DNA of 64,000 bases, taken from Lavandula angustifolia (lineage: Eukaryota; Streptophyta; Magnoliopsida; Lamiales; Lamiaceae). The stretch covers positions 4,946,012 through 5,010,011 of the forward strand of contig CM054808.1 in the NCBI GenBank assembly GCA_028984105.1, written 5' to 3'. The translations under genes were made by a program, and so were the position numbers. Positions within the stretch are counted from its first letter, which is position 1; the number at the start of each line of letters is the position of its first letter. Below are positions 21,565 to 32,034 of the stretch, in pieces. Under the pieces are notes generated by a model. The model was not told where the DNA came from. It did no database searches and worked only from the letters and a program-made list of their open reading frames with translations.

Positions 21565-23196
21565 TGATGAACAAATTATAATTCTCGCAAGTGCACGAAT
21601 CGGTGTAATACCTAATCTAGCAACTACCGAGGTCGATCTCACAAGGACTCAGATGAGTTCTAAGTATCTTAATTATTTCACTATCTACTTGGTCCTAAAC
21701 TGGGTCTGGTTTATTCTAAACCACTGAAGTAAAATAGCAAGAAAGTAAAAGAGCAAGTAAAAGCAAAGCGAAGTGGGTTAATGGGTGTGGATTCAAGTTT
21801 GATGAAGAGTGCGGAGGTTTAACAATCACTATGTCTAAGATGATCGATTCATTCCCATTCTCTAGCTAACATTTATGAATTATTTTGTTGGTTCATCCAC
21901 TAGGGAATCCGTATGATGGCGGGAGATCTCTAAGGTTCAATCAAGTGATCATATCATGAACCTAAGGATCGTATCATGCTCAAGGATTTAAAGAACCATC
22001 TAAACTATCCCAAACCAATGGTGACAATCTAGACACTTAATTGCATGTCTAAATAAATAACCGGGTATGATCCGCCGTGTTACCTATTACCTATATTCTC
22101 TACAATTATCTAAGATGATGGCCAATCACATTAAAGAATCATAGAGAAATCAAAAGCAGGCTCAACAATTAAGAAACCAAAATACTTCATTCATTGAAAA
22201 ACTAGGGTTTGAATCAATTCATCAAAAACATAGGTCCTGCTAAACCCTCACACAAGGGGATTTAGCCACTCATATTTGTAGGAAAACAATCACAAAAGAT
22301 TCAAAAAGAATCCATAGAATTCAAGTATCAAAAACCCTAAACAAAATTGAGAAGGAACAATAGAACCTAGAATCTAGCGGATTGATCCTCGCACTTGGTT
22401 CTAGCGGATTGATCCTCGCACTTGGTTCTCGGGTTGTGGTCTTCAATCTTCATCTTGAATCTTCAACGGAGGGATGCTTTGGGTGTTTCTCTGCTTTGGA
22501 GGGTGGAAGAGGTCGAAAATATGATTTGCCGTCAGTAGGAAAGAAGTCCGGAAGGATTTATATACATTTCGGGCCGAGAAAATATGAATTTGGGCCAAAA
22601 CAGACGTGGACCGCGGTCCAGCACAAAAGGCGGACCGCGGTCTGACCCCCATGGAAATTTTAATTTTTGAGTCAAAACAGTGCTGACCGCGGTCCAGCAC
22701 AAAACGCGGACCGCGGTCCGCATGCTTCGGCCGCGCCACAATTTCCTACACTGTCACGTTTTGAGAAAAAAACGATATCTCCTTCGTTAGCCGTTGGATC
22801 GTCACGAAACTTTGCCACAATGTTTCTAACACATAAAAATACGATGTGGATGGTGGAGATCGGTTTCTAGGATTGTTAGATTCATCTTCCACGTGATTTC
22901 CCAACTGCCATATTACACGAGTTCGGAAACACGGTTTCTTCAACATCCAGCTTCAAATCCTCTTCATTCTTCATCCAAATCAATCCATATTCACCAACAA
23001 TGTATCAAGGGTCATGACTTATTTCATTTAGGTGCCAAATACCACTAAATATGCTCAAAATGCCCGAAAAACCTTCAAAACCCAAAACCGTCTAAAGTAT
23101 ACAATTATAAGCAAAACAAAAGCTAAAAAATGGATAGAAAATGATGTAAATAAGCTAAAAAAGAACACAATGAGATGGTATAAAAACCACTCATCA
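21565..23196 (-). mobile_element. Ty3/gypsy LTR, 1632 bp, minus orientation
   Basis: Ends are TGATGA and TCATCA. The right flank, read on the minus strand, is GACAAGCAAAAGCTTAGG followed by TTTGGGCGGATT and then TGATGAGTGG; a G-rich polypurine tract after the TTGAGGACAAGCAAA motif is typical of plant gypsy elements, and gives the minus orientation. The plus-strand left edge contains CGCAAGTGCACGAATCGGTG. No gypsy gag or pol was found next to it, so it is a solo or truncated LTR. Four GACCGCGGTC palindromes lie at about 22609-22722. Confidence 0.8.
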
Positions 23197-23245
23197 AATC
23201 CGCCCAAACCTAAGCTTTTGCTTGTCCTCAAGCAAAGAGACAAGA
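23197..23245 (-). promoter_or_regulatory. Gypsy polypurine tract and adjacent motif
   Basis: The minus strand reads TTGCTTGAGGACAAGCAAAA, then TAGGTTTGGGCGGATT up to the LTR. This is the 3' internal end of a gypsy element; only about 50 bp of internal sequence remain before copia sequence begins. Confidence 0.75.
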
Positions 23246-23256
23246 TAAAAGAAAAG

Positions 23257-23815
23257 TGGTTGACTTGCAGCTTTTTACCAGTACTTTGACAGCTGGCTGC
23301 TTGTCATTGGTCGAGGTGTAGAAAGTTGTTGAGACATTCAAAATTCAAGGCATATACCGAAGCTTACTTCTCTGATGTGTACGACCTCGGACAACTCTAC
23401 TGATTTAACTTTGAAGACCACTGACAGTTAATGAAATTATCAGGCCGTTGCTGAGTCTGACCGGAGGTTCAGTAGTATACTCTTTCTGAGTCAAACTCTA
23501 CTGATGGTCAACTCTGAGTTCAGTAAACTGCTCCTGCTGAGTCCAACACTACTGAATCTGAATACCTCTCAGTATGCTGCTTCTGCTGAGTCCAACACTA
23601 CTGAGTCTTCACTCTGTGGTAGTGAGGCGTATAGTCTACTGAGGTTCAGCAGACTGAACTTCTGAGCCTGGGCCATGCTGAAGGCAAGTCTACTGAGTCT
23701 GATACTCTCAGAGACCAAGGCGTTACAAATACAAATGAATGGTTCACCAATCAAATTAGGGTTTTGGGATCAGCCAAATCTTCTAAACAATCTACTGCTG
23801 AATCATCTCCCAATA
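23257..23815 (-). mobile_element. Truncated copia 3' LTR, minus orientation
   Basis: Reversed U3 of the CCCTAATTTGAT subtype, from CAGTACTTTGACAGCTGG at the left to CCCAATA at 23809-23815 (LTR start with one change from CCCAACA). Only about 560 bp are left; the remainder was lost at the gypsy junction. The reversed polypurine tract ATTCCCCCCTAT follows at 23816. Confidence 0.75.
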
Positions 23816-23840
23816 ATTCCCCCCTATCCGATGATGCCAA
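23816..23840 (-). promoter_or_regulatory. Copia polypurine tract
   Basis: On the minus strand: TTTTGGCATCATCGGATAGG followed by a G-run and then the LTR start. It defines the 3' end of the internal region of this element. Confidence 0.8.
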
Positions 23841-24278
23841 AACCTAGCACAATCATATAACACTAAGAAGTATCAGATACAAAACTCCTTACAAATATTA
23901 CAAGAAGAATCAGTAGAGTTGTACATCTAGTTTCTAATCTACTGAGGACCGTTAGGAGCTTACAAAATATCTTATTAAAGAAAATTCTCCCAACACAAGT
24001 TCCTCCTAGATACCAATCAATCCTAGCAAAAACAGACAAACACAGATAAGCAGTGACTGTGTGAGTTAGTAATCACTTAGGTGATTCTGAGTGTTAAATT
24101 AAACAAGATAGGCCTTGGAGACAATGAGATGTTGTCGGGCCAAGCAGCAAAGATATATATAGATATGAGAAATGTTCAGTACAAATACATCTCTTTCTAC
24201 ACTAAGAAAAACAACGTAGAGGACCTAACAAGACTATCTCCTAAAGCGCTGAATCATTGCCTTAAAGTCTTTCGATTT

Positions 24279-25600
24279 CTATTTAGGCAGAGGGAGTCCA
24301 TACATCTTGAAAGTGTCTCTCGTGAGCTTCTGAATCTTCTGATTGTCTACAGAATCGTTAGGATGAAGATCCAAAGCTAAGACTGAGCTGACTTCTCCTT
24401 CAATCACACCAGTGTAAAGAGATCCGTCAAGCTTCTGAGGTAGAGGCAGTGGTCTGAAAGCCGGAGTCTGAACATATAATTTATCTTTAATGGCTTTCTC
24501 GACCATATTGTATATCTCTGGATCACACTTGAAAAGCCACTCAATAAAGTCTTCATCCTTATGAGATTCTGACCAAAATTGCCAGATATAGTAGCGCTTG
24601 ATGAATTCAACCTTAAGAGTTTCTCAATGCCGAGTCTTCTCCCAGGGCATCCATTTGTCGACCCGAGGCCACCTATGCATCTTCTGATCATTGGGTCTGC
24701 GGCCTCATATGTACTTATATGGAATTTCGCTGTCCTTCGGCGGAGGAGGTCTTGGCTTCAGCCTTTCTGCTTCTCTAGCTTCTTCAGTAGCTTTCTCTTT
24801 TGCTAGAGCTTCTTGCCATCTATATTCTTCCAGCTGATAGTATTCTGCTTTTTTATCCAAAGCAATTATGCTGAAGTTTATCATCTCGTCGATCGTAGGC
24901 TCAGCTCTTTTCTTCTGACCTTGCTGCGGCTGAGATTCAGTAGTTGTCTTCTCAACTTCCTTCTCTTTCTCCTTCTCTTTGTCAGCTTCATCGCTAAGAA
25001 TGAGTTTTCTGACAGTAGGCCTCTTTGTTGGTTTCCTAGCAGGAACCTTAGTCCTGGCCTTTATTTGAGCCTTCTTCGACTTGTTTGCAGCCTCAGCCTC
25101 AGCCAGCTCTCTTGCCAGTTTCTCGTCAGCTTCTATCTGAGCTTGTTCGGCTGGGCTGATGTATCGTTTCAGGGATTTCTTCAGTGGAGTAGGAACCGTC
25201 AGTGGTTTCTTTCCCTTTCCCGATACTAGTGGAGGCAGAGGAGGCTCTTCCTCATCTTCTGAGTCTCCCTCCTGGAATTCGGCCACTTCTTTAATATATT
25301 TCTGAGTCTGAGAAGTGCATGTTCCTGCCTCTTTGGGTCCTGAGCCACTTCGGCCAGTCTCAGCGCCTACATCTCCTGCGCTTGAGACACCCTGGGCCAT
25401 ACCCTCTGGCTTAGTATCTTCCCCTTTAGTAGGAATCGAGTCAGTGGGAGCAGATCTAGCTTGAATCACTTGTACTGACTTCTTCCCTTTAACTATCCTT
25501 TCCCCCCTTTTTGGCATCATCCAATACGCCTGGGGTGGGAAGTGAGACAACCTTGGAGTTCAGTGCTGAATAAGCATTAGATAGCCTATCCAAGGTTTTC
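24279..25600 (-). pseudogene. Extra ORF downstream of pol, copy B, C-terminal half
   Basis: The longest open piece (25550 to 24705, 281 codons) is hydrophilic: Ser/Thr/Gly-rich, then acidic (EEEPPLPPL), then Lys/Glu/Ala-rich with strong coiled-coil character (ADEKLARELAEAEAANKSKK), then basic and Pro-rich. A shifted frame at 24691-24279 continues with RVDKWMPWEK..VEFIKRYY and ends at KMYGLPLPK. The tail matches copy A (RVD.W.PW...FIK.YY.W). Frameshifts and stops make it a pseudogene. At about 25600 the frame is fused to a pol-end segment, so the N-terminal half is absent in this piece. Confidence 0.6.
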
Positions 25601-25609
25601 TGCAGACCT

Positions 25610-25872
25610 TCATCTGATACGCAAACCTGTCAGCTGAACATTGTAGTCAGCTGATACCTCGTGTAGTTGGTTTCTGAATCTCTGTGTACTGAACGAATCT
25701 AGTACTGAGAGGAGGCATTCCCGCTTGCTGAATGTTTTTCTCCTGAATCCACTTACTGATTTGAGTCAGTAGGGTCCAGCAGACCTAGCTCTACTAAAAG
25801 TTCTCTGAATCTGGCTTCAGCTAGAGGTTTGGTCAGTATGTCAGCCCTTTGATGGTCAGTATGGATCTTCTC
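25610..25872 (-). pseudogene. Displaced copia pol-end and post-pol leader segment
   Basis: Matches 29600-29800 (CCTGTCAGCTGAACATTGTA, AGCAGACCTAGCTCTACT) and, at its right end, the RNase H-proximal sequence of the copy at 52490-52555 (CTCAGCTAGAGGTT). Its presence directly before the middle of the extra ORF shows an internal deletion in this element. Confidence 0.65.
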
Positions 25873-25879
25873 CCAAAAA

Positions 25880-26665
25880 CCCTATTGGGAGATGATTCGG
25901 CGATGAAGCTGTTTAGATGATTTGACTGATCTCAAAACCCTAATTTGATCGGTGAACCATTCCTTTGTATTCAGTAACGCCTTGGTCTCTGAGAGTTTCA
26001 GACTTAGTAGACTTGCCTTCAGCATTGTCCAGGTTCAGAAGTTCTGTCTGCTGAACCTCAGTAGACTATCCGCCTCAGTAGCATGAAGTGAAGATTCAGT
26101 AGTGCTGGATTCACCAGAAGCAGCACACTGAGAGGTGTTCAGATTCAGTAGTGTTGGACTCAGCAGGAGCAGCATACTGAAAGAGTCAGTAAATCTGGAC
26201 TCAGGAGGAGCAATTTACTGAACTCAGAGTCGACCTTTAGTAGAGTTGGACTCAGCAGGAGTATTCTACTGAACCCCTAGTCTGACTCAGCAACGGCCTG
26301 ACAGTTTCTTTAACTGTCAGTGGTCTTAAAAGTTAAATCAAAAGAGTTGTCTGAGGTCGTACACATCAGAGAAGTCAACTTCAATATCTGCCTTGAAGTT
26401 TGAATGTCTCAACAACTTTCTACACCTCGACCAATGACAAGCAACCAACTGTCAAAGTACTAGTAAAAAGCTGCAAGTCAACCATTTTCCTGAAAAAGAG
26501 ACTAGACTCTGCACGATTTCAAAAGAGTCGTCAGCTACCCAAAGAGAGTGACACGTGGACAGTTCGTCTCCAACGGATCTATCCACAGCTCACCTCTATA
26601 AATAGAGGGAATATCAAATCGTTCACTACGAGATCAAGAGCAATCAAGTGTACTGATCTATCCAC
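25880..26665 (+). mobile_element. Copia LTR fragment, plus orientation, inside minus element
   Basis: Starts TTGGGAGATGATTCGG (LTR start), runs through CCTCGACCAATGACAAG and CTCCAACGGATCTATC, reaches TATAAATAG at 26597-26605, and stops abruptly at 26665, before R/U5. To its right the extra-ORF sequence also present left of 25560 resumes, so the insertion is associated with a duplicated ORF segment. Confidence 0.75.
26597..26605 (+). promoter_or_regulatory. LTR TATA box
   Basis: CTATAAATAGAGG in the plus-oriented LTR fragment; the same box is kept in every U3 of this family in the window. Confidence 0.6.
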
Positions 26666-29089
26666 AGTCTCAGCGCCTACATCTCCTGCGCTTGAGACAC
26701 CCTGGGCCATACCCTATGTCTCAGTCTCTTCCCCCTTAGTAGGAATTGGGTCAGTGGGAGCAGAATTAGCTTGAGTCCCCTGTACTGACTTCTTCCCCTT
26801 AGCTATCATTTCCCCCTTTTTGGCATCATCCAATATGCCAGGGGTGGGAAGTGAGACAACCTTGGAGTTTAGTGCTGAATAAGCATTAGATAGCCTATCC
26901 AAGGTTTTCTGTAAACCTTTAAATTTCTCATACAGGTCATTCCTCTCAGTTATGGGATCTTCACCATATTTTCGGTGAGAGGAATCGACAAGGTCTTGTA
27001 TTGTTTTCAGCTTTGCATCAATCTTCTCCTCACACTCCTTCTGAATAGATGAGATTCTGAGCTCATGAGCCTAAGTGAGTGCGGAGAGTCTGGTCATGTG
27101 ATCTGACTAGGCTGCCTTGAATGATTCCAAAAGTGAAGTCCGGGCAGCAGTCATGGATGCTTGCTGAACTTCAAACTCAGCTCTCTGTGCGGTAAGGGCG
27201 TCCTTGAGAATGGTAGAGAAATCAGGGACACGAGCATTCTGAACTGTAGTCTTCAGCGCCCTGATTTCGTCGCACTGAGCTGTAGTAGCCTTCTTCCATA
27301 TCTTGTGGACATTCCTCACCAAGAGGCAGTTCTGAGTCCCTTGCGTCCTGAGCGCTTTGGCTACTGATTTAGACTTTCGACATTTGGCAATAGGAGCAAC
27401 CTCGTATGTAGACCGCAGCAGCAGCTCTCCAGGGTCTGAGTCGTGGGAGGTTCCTGCAGTCGCCGAACCAGGAGGGAAGGAGCTGATAGGTACATCAGCT
27501 GCGGGTTGAGCTCCCTCCTACTATTGAGTACCCTCAATAGGCTTCTCAGGGCCTGCATCACTAGGTGGGTCATGATCATCGGGATCAGAATCCATAGAAG
27601 GGACGGTTGCTGAGGGATTCCTTTCCTCAAGCAGCGCCAGCATTGCCGCCTTTAGATCCTCGAGGGAGCATACGTCAGCAGGCTCGGAGTAGCCTATCTG
27701 CTTTTGTATCTGAAGCTCCTCGGAGTTCAGGAGTTCACAAGACTTGAATCTGATGTGGCGTTCGAGAGTAATCCAATCCTAGAACCTGAACAACATCTGA
27801 AGTCTAGCCCTGAAGGCTATGTTCACCAAGTCAGAGTGACTTGTGTTTTCTGGAATGGATTTTGAGATCTCTCTGGTTGCTCTATCTTGAAGCATATCAA
27901 CCTCATACCCAAGAGTCTTGACTTCAGTGCTCGTCTCCCTCTCATCTACGTCTATTTGAGACTCTGGCTTCTCGGCAGAGGGAAGACTGCTGATCGGGGG
28001 TACATCCAGTGGAGACCTGGATGTAGGAGTTGTGATTTCAGGAACAGTCCCCTGTTCTGTTGAAACCTCTTTTTCAGCTGAGGAGGCTGCCTTCTCTGTA
28101 GACGCAACCTTTCCTACTGAGATGGTCTTCTCAACATAATCCGAATCATCTCTCAGTCTGAAAGGGGCTACTACCACTGCTGTCTCAGAAGCTTTCTTCT
28201 ACTTCTTCTGAGGGGTAGCACCCTTCTTAATGGGAGTAGGGGCCTTCCTCTTCCCCTTCCCTTTTTCATCAGCACCAGCGCCTATCTGCAGCGCACTGGC
28301 GCGGCTGTGGAACCTTATCTTCTTGGGATTGAAGTAGCCCTAGTCAGCATAGGTGGCATTATCATCTCCACAGAAGTCTTCTATCATTACTGACAACTTC
28401 ATCCCATAAAGGAGCTTGCCTTTGGCACTCAAACGACAAGTAGATCTATCGAACTTTGCGGACTGCGTCTGAAACTCCTTCAAGAAGAATTTGGTCCAGT
28501 TGATCTTGGCCCAGTCATAGATGGCCATCATCATCTACAGCTTTGGCCTGGACACCTGATCAAATGAGCCAACCTAGCTCGTCAAAATCTGCGTAACTAC
28601 ATATGCCAATGCCCTATACTGTGGGAGCATACTGTTCTTTGGAAATGCTGCTCTGAATGTGGTCGGCTCCCCAAAGAATATCGACAGGTTCTCATCAAGG
28701 AGATCGTCCTTGTACCCTGCAAGGCTCATGCCGCTACTAGTCCACTGAAAGCTCCATTCCGACGCTTGCCTTATAGACATCTGTCTGACTTCAACATCGG
28801 CTTTTGAGGGGTCAGCAACACGATGTACTGTGAAAGCTCCAAGAAAATCCCCATCCACTTCCTCCAAGTTGAGGTAGAACTCAGATATCTATCGCAGAAG
28901 GAAATATGTTGGCTTCTTTGATAAGAGACGCTCCAGCCCAGATGCTCTGAGAGCATAAAAAACATCATCTAACATCTCCAGACCGTTGGAGTTGAATTCC
29001 ATAATGGGTTCGCACCATACCCGATCCTTCTCTAGGATCTCTACCATGTTTACCAGTATGATCACGCTGATACCACTGGTAGTTGCCAT
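26666..29089 (-). pseudogene. Extra ORF downstream of pol, copy B, N-terminal part
   Basis: Start codon at 29089. Blocks in order: RVWCEPIMEF, YFLLR, a conserved region at 28867-28574 with FRAAFPKNSMLPQYRALAY, MMMAIYDWAKINWTKFF and GKLLYGMKLSVMIED at 28534-28340, a Ser/Glu-rich linker (28177-27779), SLEDLKAAMLALL near 27660, a helical block AQRAEFEVQQ at 27107-27322, and finally LDRLSNAYSALNSKVV near 26880. Several stops and frameshifts interrupt it. Together with the C-terminal piece the undamaged ORF would have been roughly 1100 residues. No retroviral or host family was recognised with confidence. The ATG lies just after a TTTTGCAG acceptor-like site. Confidence 0.65.
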
Positions 29090-29750
29090 GTCTTAATCTG
29101 CAAAATCATGTATTAGTACTTGATAATAGGATAAGTCAGCACGGGTACTAATGAACGTAAAATTTACCGTAGAAATCTCTTAAAATATGCAAATACTGAA
29201 GCAAAAAGGTTTGAAAGCTTAGCGTTTTCAGAGAGTTCAAGGTATATGCAGAGCGAAAATGGCGGTTCAAGGATTGATACGTCGGTATATATGATTTGAA
29301 GATGGAACGTTTGAAGATCGACGGTTCAGGTTTAATCCCATTTTTAATTGTGGACGGTCAAGATTTAATATTACAATAAGCAATGAGTATACATGCCGCC
29401 TAAGTCAAGTCCAGTTGTTAATAGCCTATAGGAGTAAGTTGATATGATGTGCATTTAATGCAAAGCAGAGTTCATCAAACATAGCATAGAATGTCGTGCA
29501 TTTAATGAAACCGTTTATAATAAATGACATTCTCTAAGGCATTGAATACGATGCTGAATAGATATCATAACAACATTAAATACTGGGTTGACTACTGAAG
29601 GAGATATGCAAACCTGTCAGCTGAACATTGTAGTCAGCTGATACCACGTGTAGTTGGTTTCTGAATCTCTGGGTACTGAACGAGTCCAGTACTTAGAGTA
29701 TTCATTCCCCCTTGCTGAATGCTTCTCTCCTGAATCCACTTACTGACTTG
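29090..29750 (-). other. Conserved leader between pol and extra ORF, copy B
   Basis: Noncoding block shared with 51840-52400 and 62405-62998: the paired TCAGCTGA words at about 29613-29643, the CATTTAATGCA and GAATGTCGTGCATTTAATG words near 29450-29505, and, next to the ORF start, ACTAAT plus TTTTGCAG on the minus strand (29095-29120). Confidence 0.65.
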
Positions 29751-30600
29751 AGTCAGCAGGGTCTAGCAGACCTAGCTCTACTGAAAGTTCTCTGAATCGT
29801 GTTCATCGGGATCTTGATTGGTTTGCTGGATGTGCAACCGAACATTTTGATGAGGTCTCGAGAGTATTTGCCTTGATTGATGAACGTTCCCTTTTCTGAT
29901 TGTTTGACTTGAAATCCAAGGAAATAATTCATCTCTCCCATCATTGACATCTCGAATTTATCCTTCATCATTTTCTCGAACTACTGACACATGATGAGAT
30001 TCTTTGAACCGAATATAATGTCATCTACGTAGATCTGCACAAGTAAGACATCGTCGCCTAGACGAATACTGAATAGAGTGCGATCCACTGTGCCCTTTTG
30101 AAAACCTTTCTAAAGAAGAAACTCAGACAGGGTATCGTACCTAGCCCTGGATGCTTATTTTAACCCGTACAGAGCCTTTCTGAGTCTAGACACTTGATGT
30201 CCATGCTGAAAGCCGGGAGGCTATTCTACATAGACTTCTTCTTTTAGTATGCCATTCAGGAACGCTGACTTCACATACATTTGATATACTCTGAAGCGTT
30301 GATGTGTTGCATAGGCAAGGAATAGTCTGATTGCCTCCAATCTTGCAACTGGAGCGAACATTTCGTTGAAATCTATCCCTTCGGCTTAACAGTAGCCTTT
30401 TGCCACGAGTCTAGCTTCGTTCCTTACTATGACGTTATTTTCGTCGCGCTTGTTCTTGAAGACCCATTTGGTTCCGATCACGTATTGATGTCGGGGTCTG
30501 TCAACAAGCTCTCATACGTCCTTTCTAGTGAACTGATTCAACTCCTCTTGCATAGCAGTGATCCAGTCAGCATCTTTCAGCGCATCCTCAATTGACTAAG
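29751..30600 (-). pseudogene. Copia reverse transcriptase, decayed
   Basis: Copia-type RVT_2 domain spread over broken frames on the minus strand: DADWITAMQEELNQFTR near 30570, GTKWVFKNKRDENN near 30450, RLVAKGYC and RLEAIRLFLAYATHQ near 30300, the catalytic YVDD box at about 30030-30019, and NYFLGFQVKQ near 29910. Stops occur at several points. The frame ends near 29810, and RNase H is missing: sequence jumps straight to the post-pol leader. Confidence 0.85.
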
Positions 30601-31365
30601 GTTCTTCAGTAGACAAGAAGCAGGAATACAAAGTGCTTTCTCCCTGACAGAATTTGGATCTTGTCTTAACACTTGCTGAGGAATCTCTAATAATAAGATC
30701 TGAGGAGTGAGCATCCAGCCACGATCGACGATGCCTTGTCTCTTCATCTGAAATTTGTTCAACACAGATAGCAGGAGAGTTAAGCATTTCAGTTGTACTA
30801 TTCTGAGATTGAAGCAATTCAGTGACAAGAGTTGGGTCTACTGAGTTACCAGGTTCAGGGGCATTAAGCTCAGGAATGTTATTAGTTCCCCGCTGAGTTG
30901 TTATTCTCAGTAGAGGTCTCAGTTACCTGAGTTACCTGTGATTGATTCTGTTTAGTAGAATCATTCGGTTCAGCTACGTTCGCTGCTGGCTGTGATTCAG
31001 TAGTCTTGACTTCATTATCCTCTTCTGAATCATCATCCCAACAAAGCTGGGTCTTTTCAACATTTTCCTTTAAGCTTAGATCCCTTACCTACTTACTGAT
31101 GTCCTCAGATTCTTCTGCTCCTGTTCTTAGTAGAAAACTCATTAAAGACAACATGAGGGCTTTCTTCCACGCAAAGGGTCCGGTAGTTAAAAACTCTGAA
31201 GGCTTTGCTGACCCGGGAGTATCCTAAGAAAACTCCCTGGTCTGACTTGCTATCAAAAGTCTTTAACTGATCCTTTCCATTATTGTGGATAAAGCACGAA
31301 CACCTAAAAATATGGAAATGAGATAAGAGAGGCTTCCTGCTGTTCCATAGTTCATTTGGTGTCTT
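30601..31365 (-). pseudogene. Copia integrase C-terminus and RT linker, decayed
   Basis: Contains the integrase tail (IFRCSCFIHNNGKDQLK, FLGYSRVSKAFRVFNY, EESPHVVFNEF near 31170) and a Ser/Thr/acidic linker to the reverse transcriptase, with many stops. The linker corresponds to the intact frame at 61475-61990 in the plus-strand element. Confidence 0.7.
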
Positions 31366-32034
31366 CTAATGTTGGTTAGTCAGTAAAGATCTGTTCTGAG
31401 TGTAACATGCAGTATCAGTAGCTTCTGCCCAACATTTTGATGGGAGTCCTGAATCTGCTAGCAGGGTTCTTGCTGCTTCTTTGAGTGTTCTATTTTTCCT
31501 CTCAGCAGTCCCATTTTGTTGAGGCGTGCGTGCAGCAGACGTCTCATGCTCTATTCCTTCAGTATCGCAGAACACTTTAACCATCGCATTCAGGAACTCT
31601 GTTCCTCTGTCTGAACGAATCTTTCTGATTTCGGTGTTCTTCTCGACATTGAGCCTTTTCAGAAGCGTAGGCAACTCTGTTTTGACGTCAGACTTATTGG
31701 CAATAAATATGACCCATGTGTAGTGCGAGTAGTCATCAATGACCACTAATGTATATTTTTTGCCTCTGATCGTCACAGGAGAGACTGGACCGAACAATTC
31801 CATGTGTAGCGCGAGTAGGCATGCCTCGCACTGAGTGTCCTTGCTGAACACTTCATTCGACAGTCCTCTCACTAGAGCATTTCTAGCATACTTATTTAGC
31901 GTCTTGAAGTTGAGATGGCTGAGTCTTCTATGCCAGAGCCACCCCGTTCTATTGTCATTCTTCGCTAGCAAGCATGCTTCAGGTTCTGCTGAATTCTAGT
32001 CAGTAATGTATATGTTGTTTTTGCGCGAACCTAA
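31366..32034 (-). pseudogene. Copia integrase core, minus element
   Basis: GAG_pre-integrase end (LWHRRLSHLNFKTLN) followed by the integrase core. The stretch between the CEAC cysteines and the first catalytic position is deleted (CEACLLALHMELFG), and the first catalytic Asp of the HMDLFG motif is Glu here. The second Asp (RSDRGTEF) and the Glu (GTAERKNRTLKE) are present. Open for 201 codons, then a stop near 31366. The upstream edge is broken by the CACTA insertion. Confidence 0.85.

Noticed and set aside
22382..22946. Cluster of short ORFs around GGACCGCGGTCC repeats
   Set aside because: They are inside the gypsy LTR and arise from the repeated palindrome.
23032..23289. 85-codon Lys-rich ORF
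   Set aside because: Crosses the gypsy LTR end and its polypurine tract into copia LTR sequence, so it cannot be one gene.
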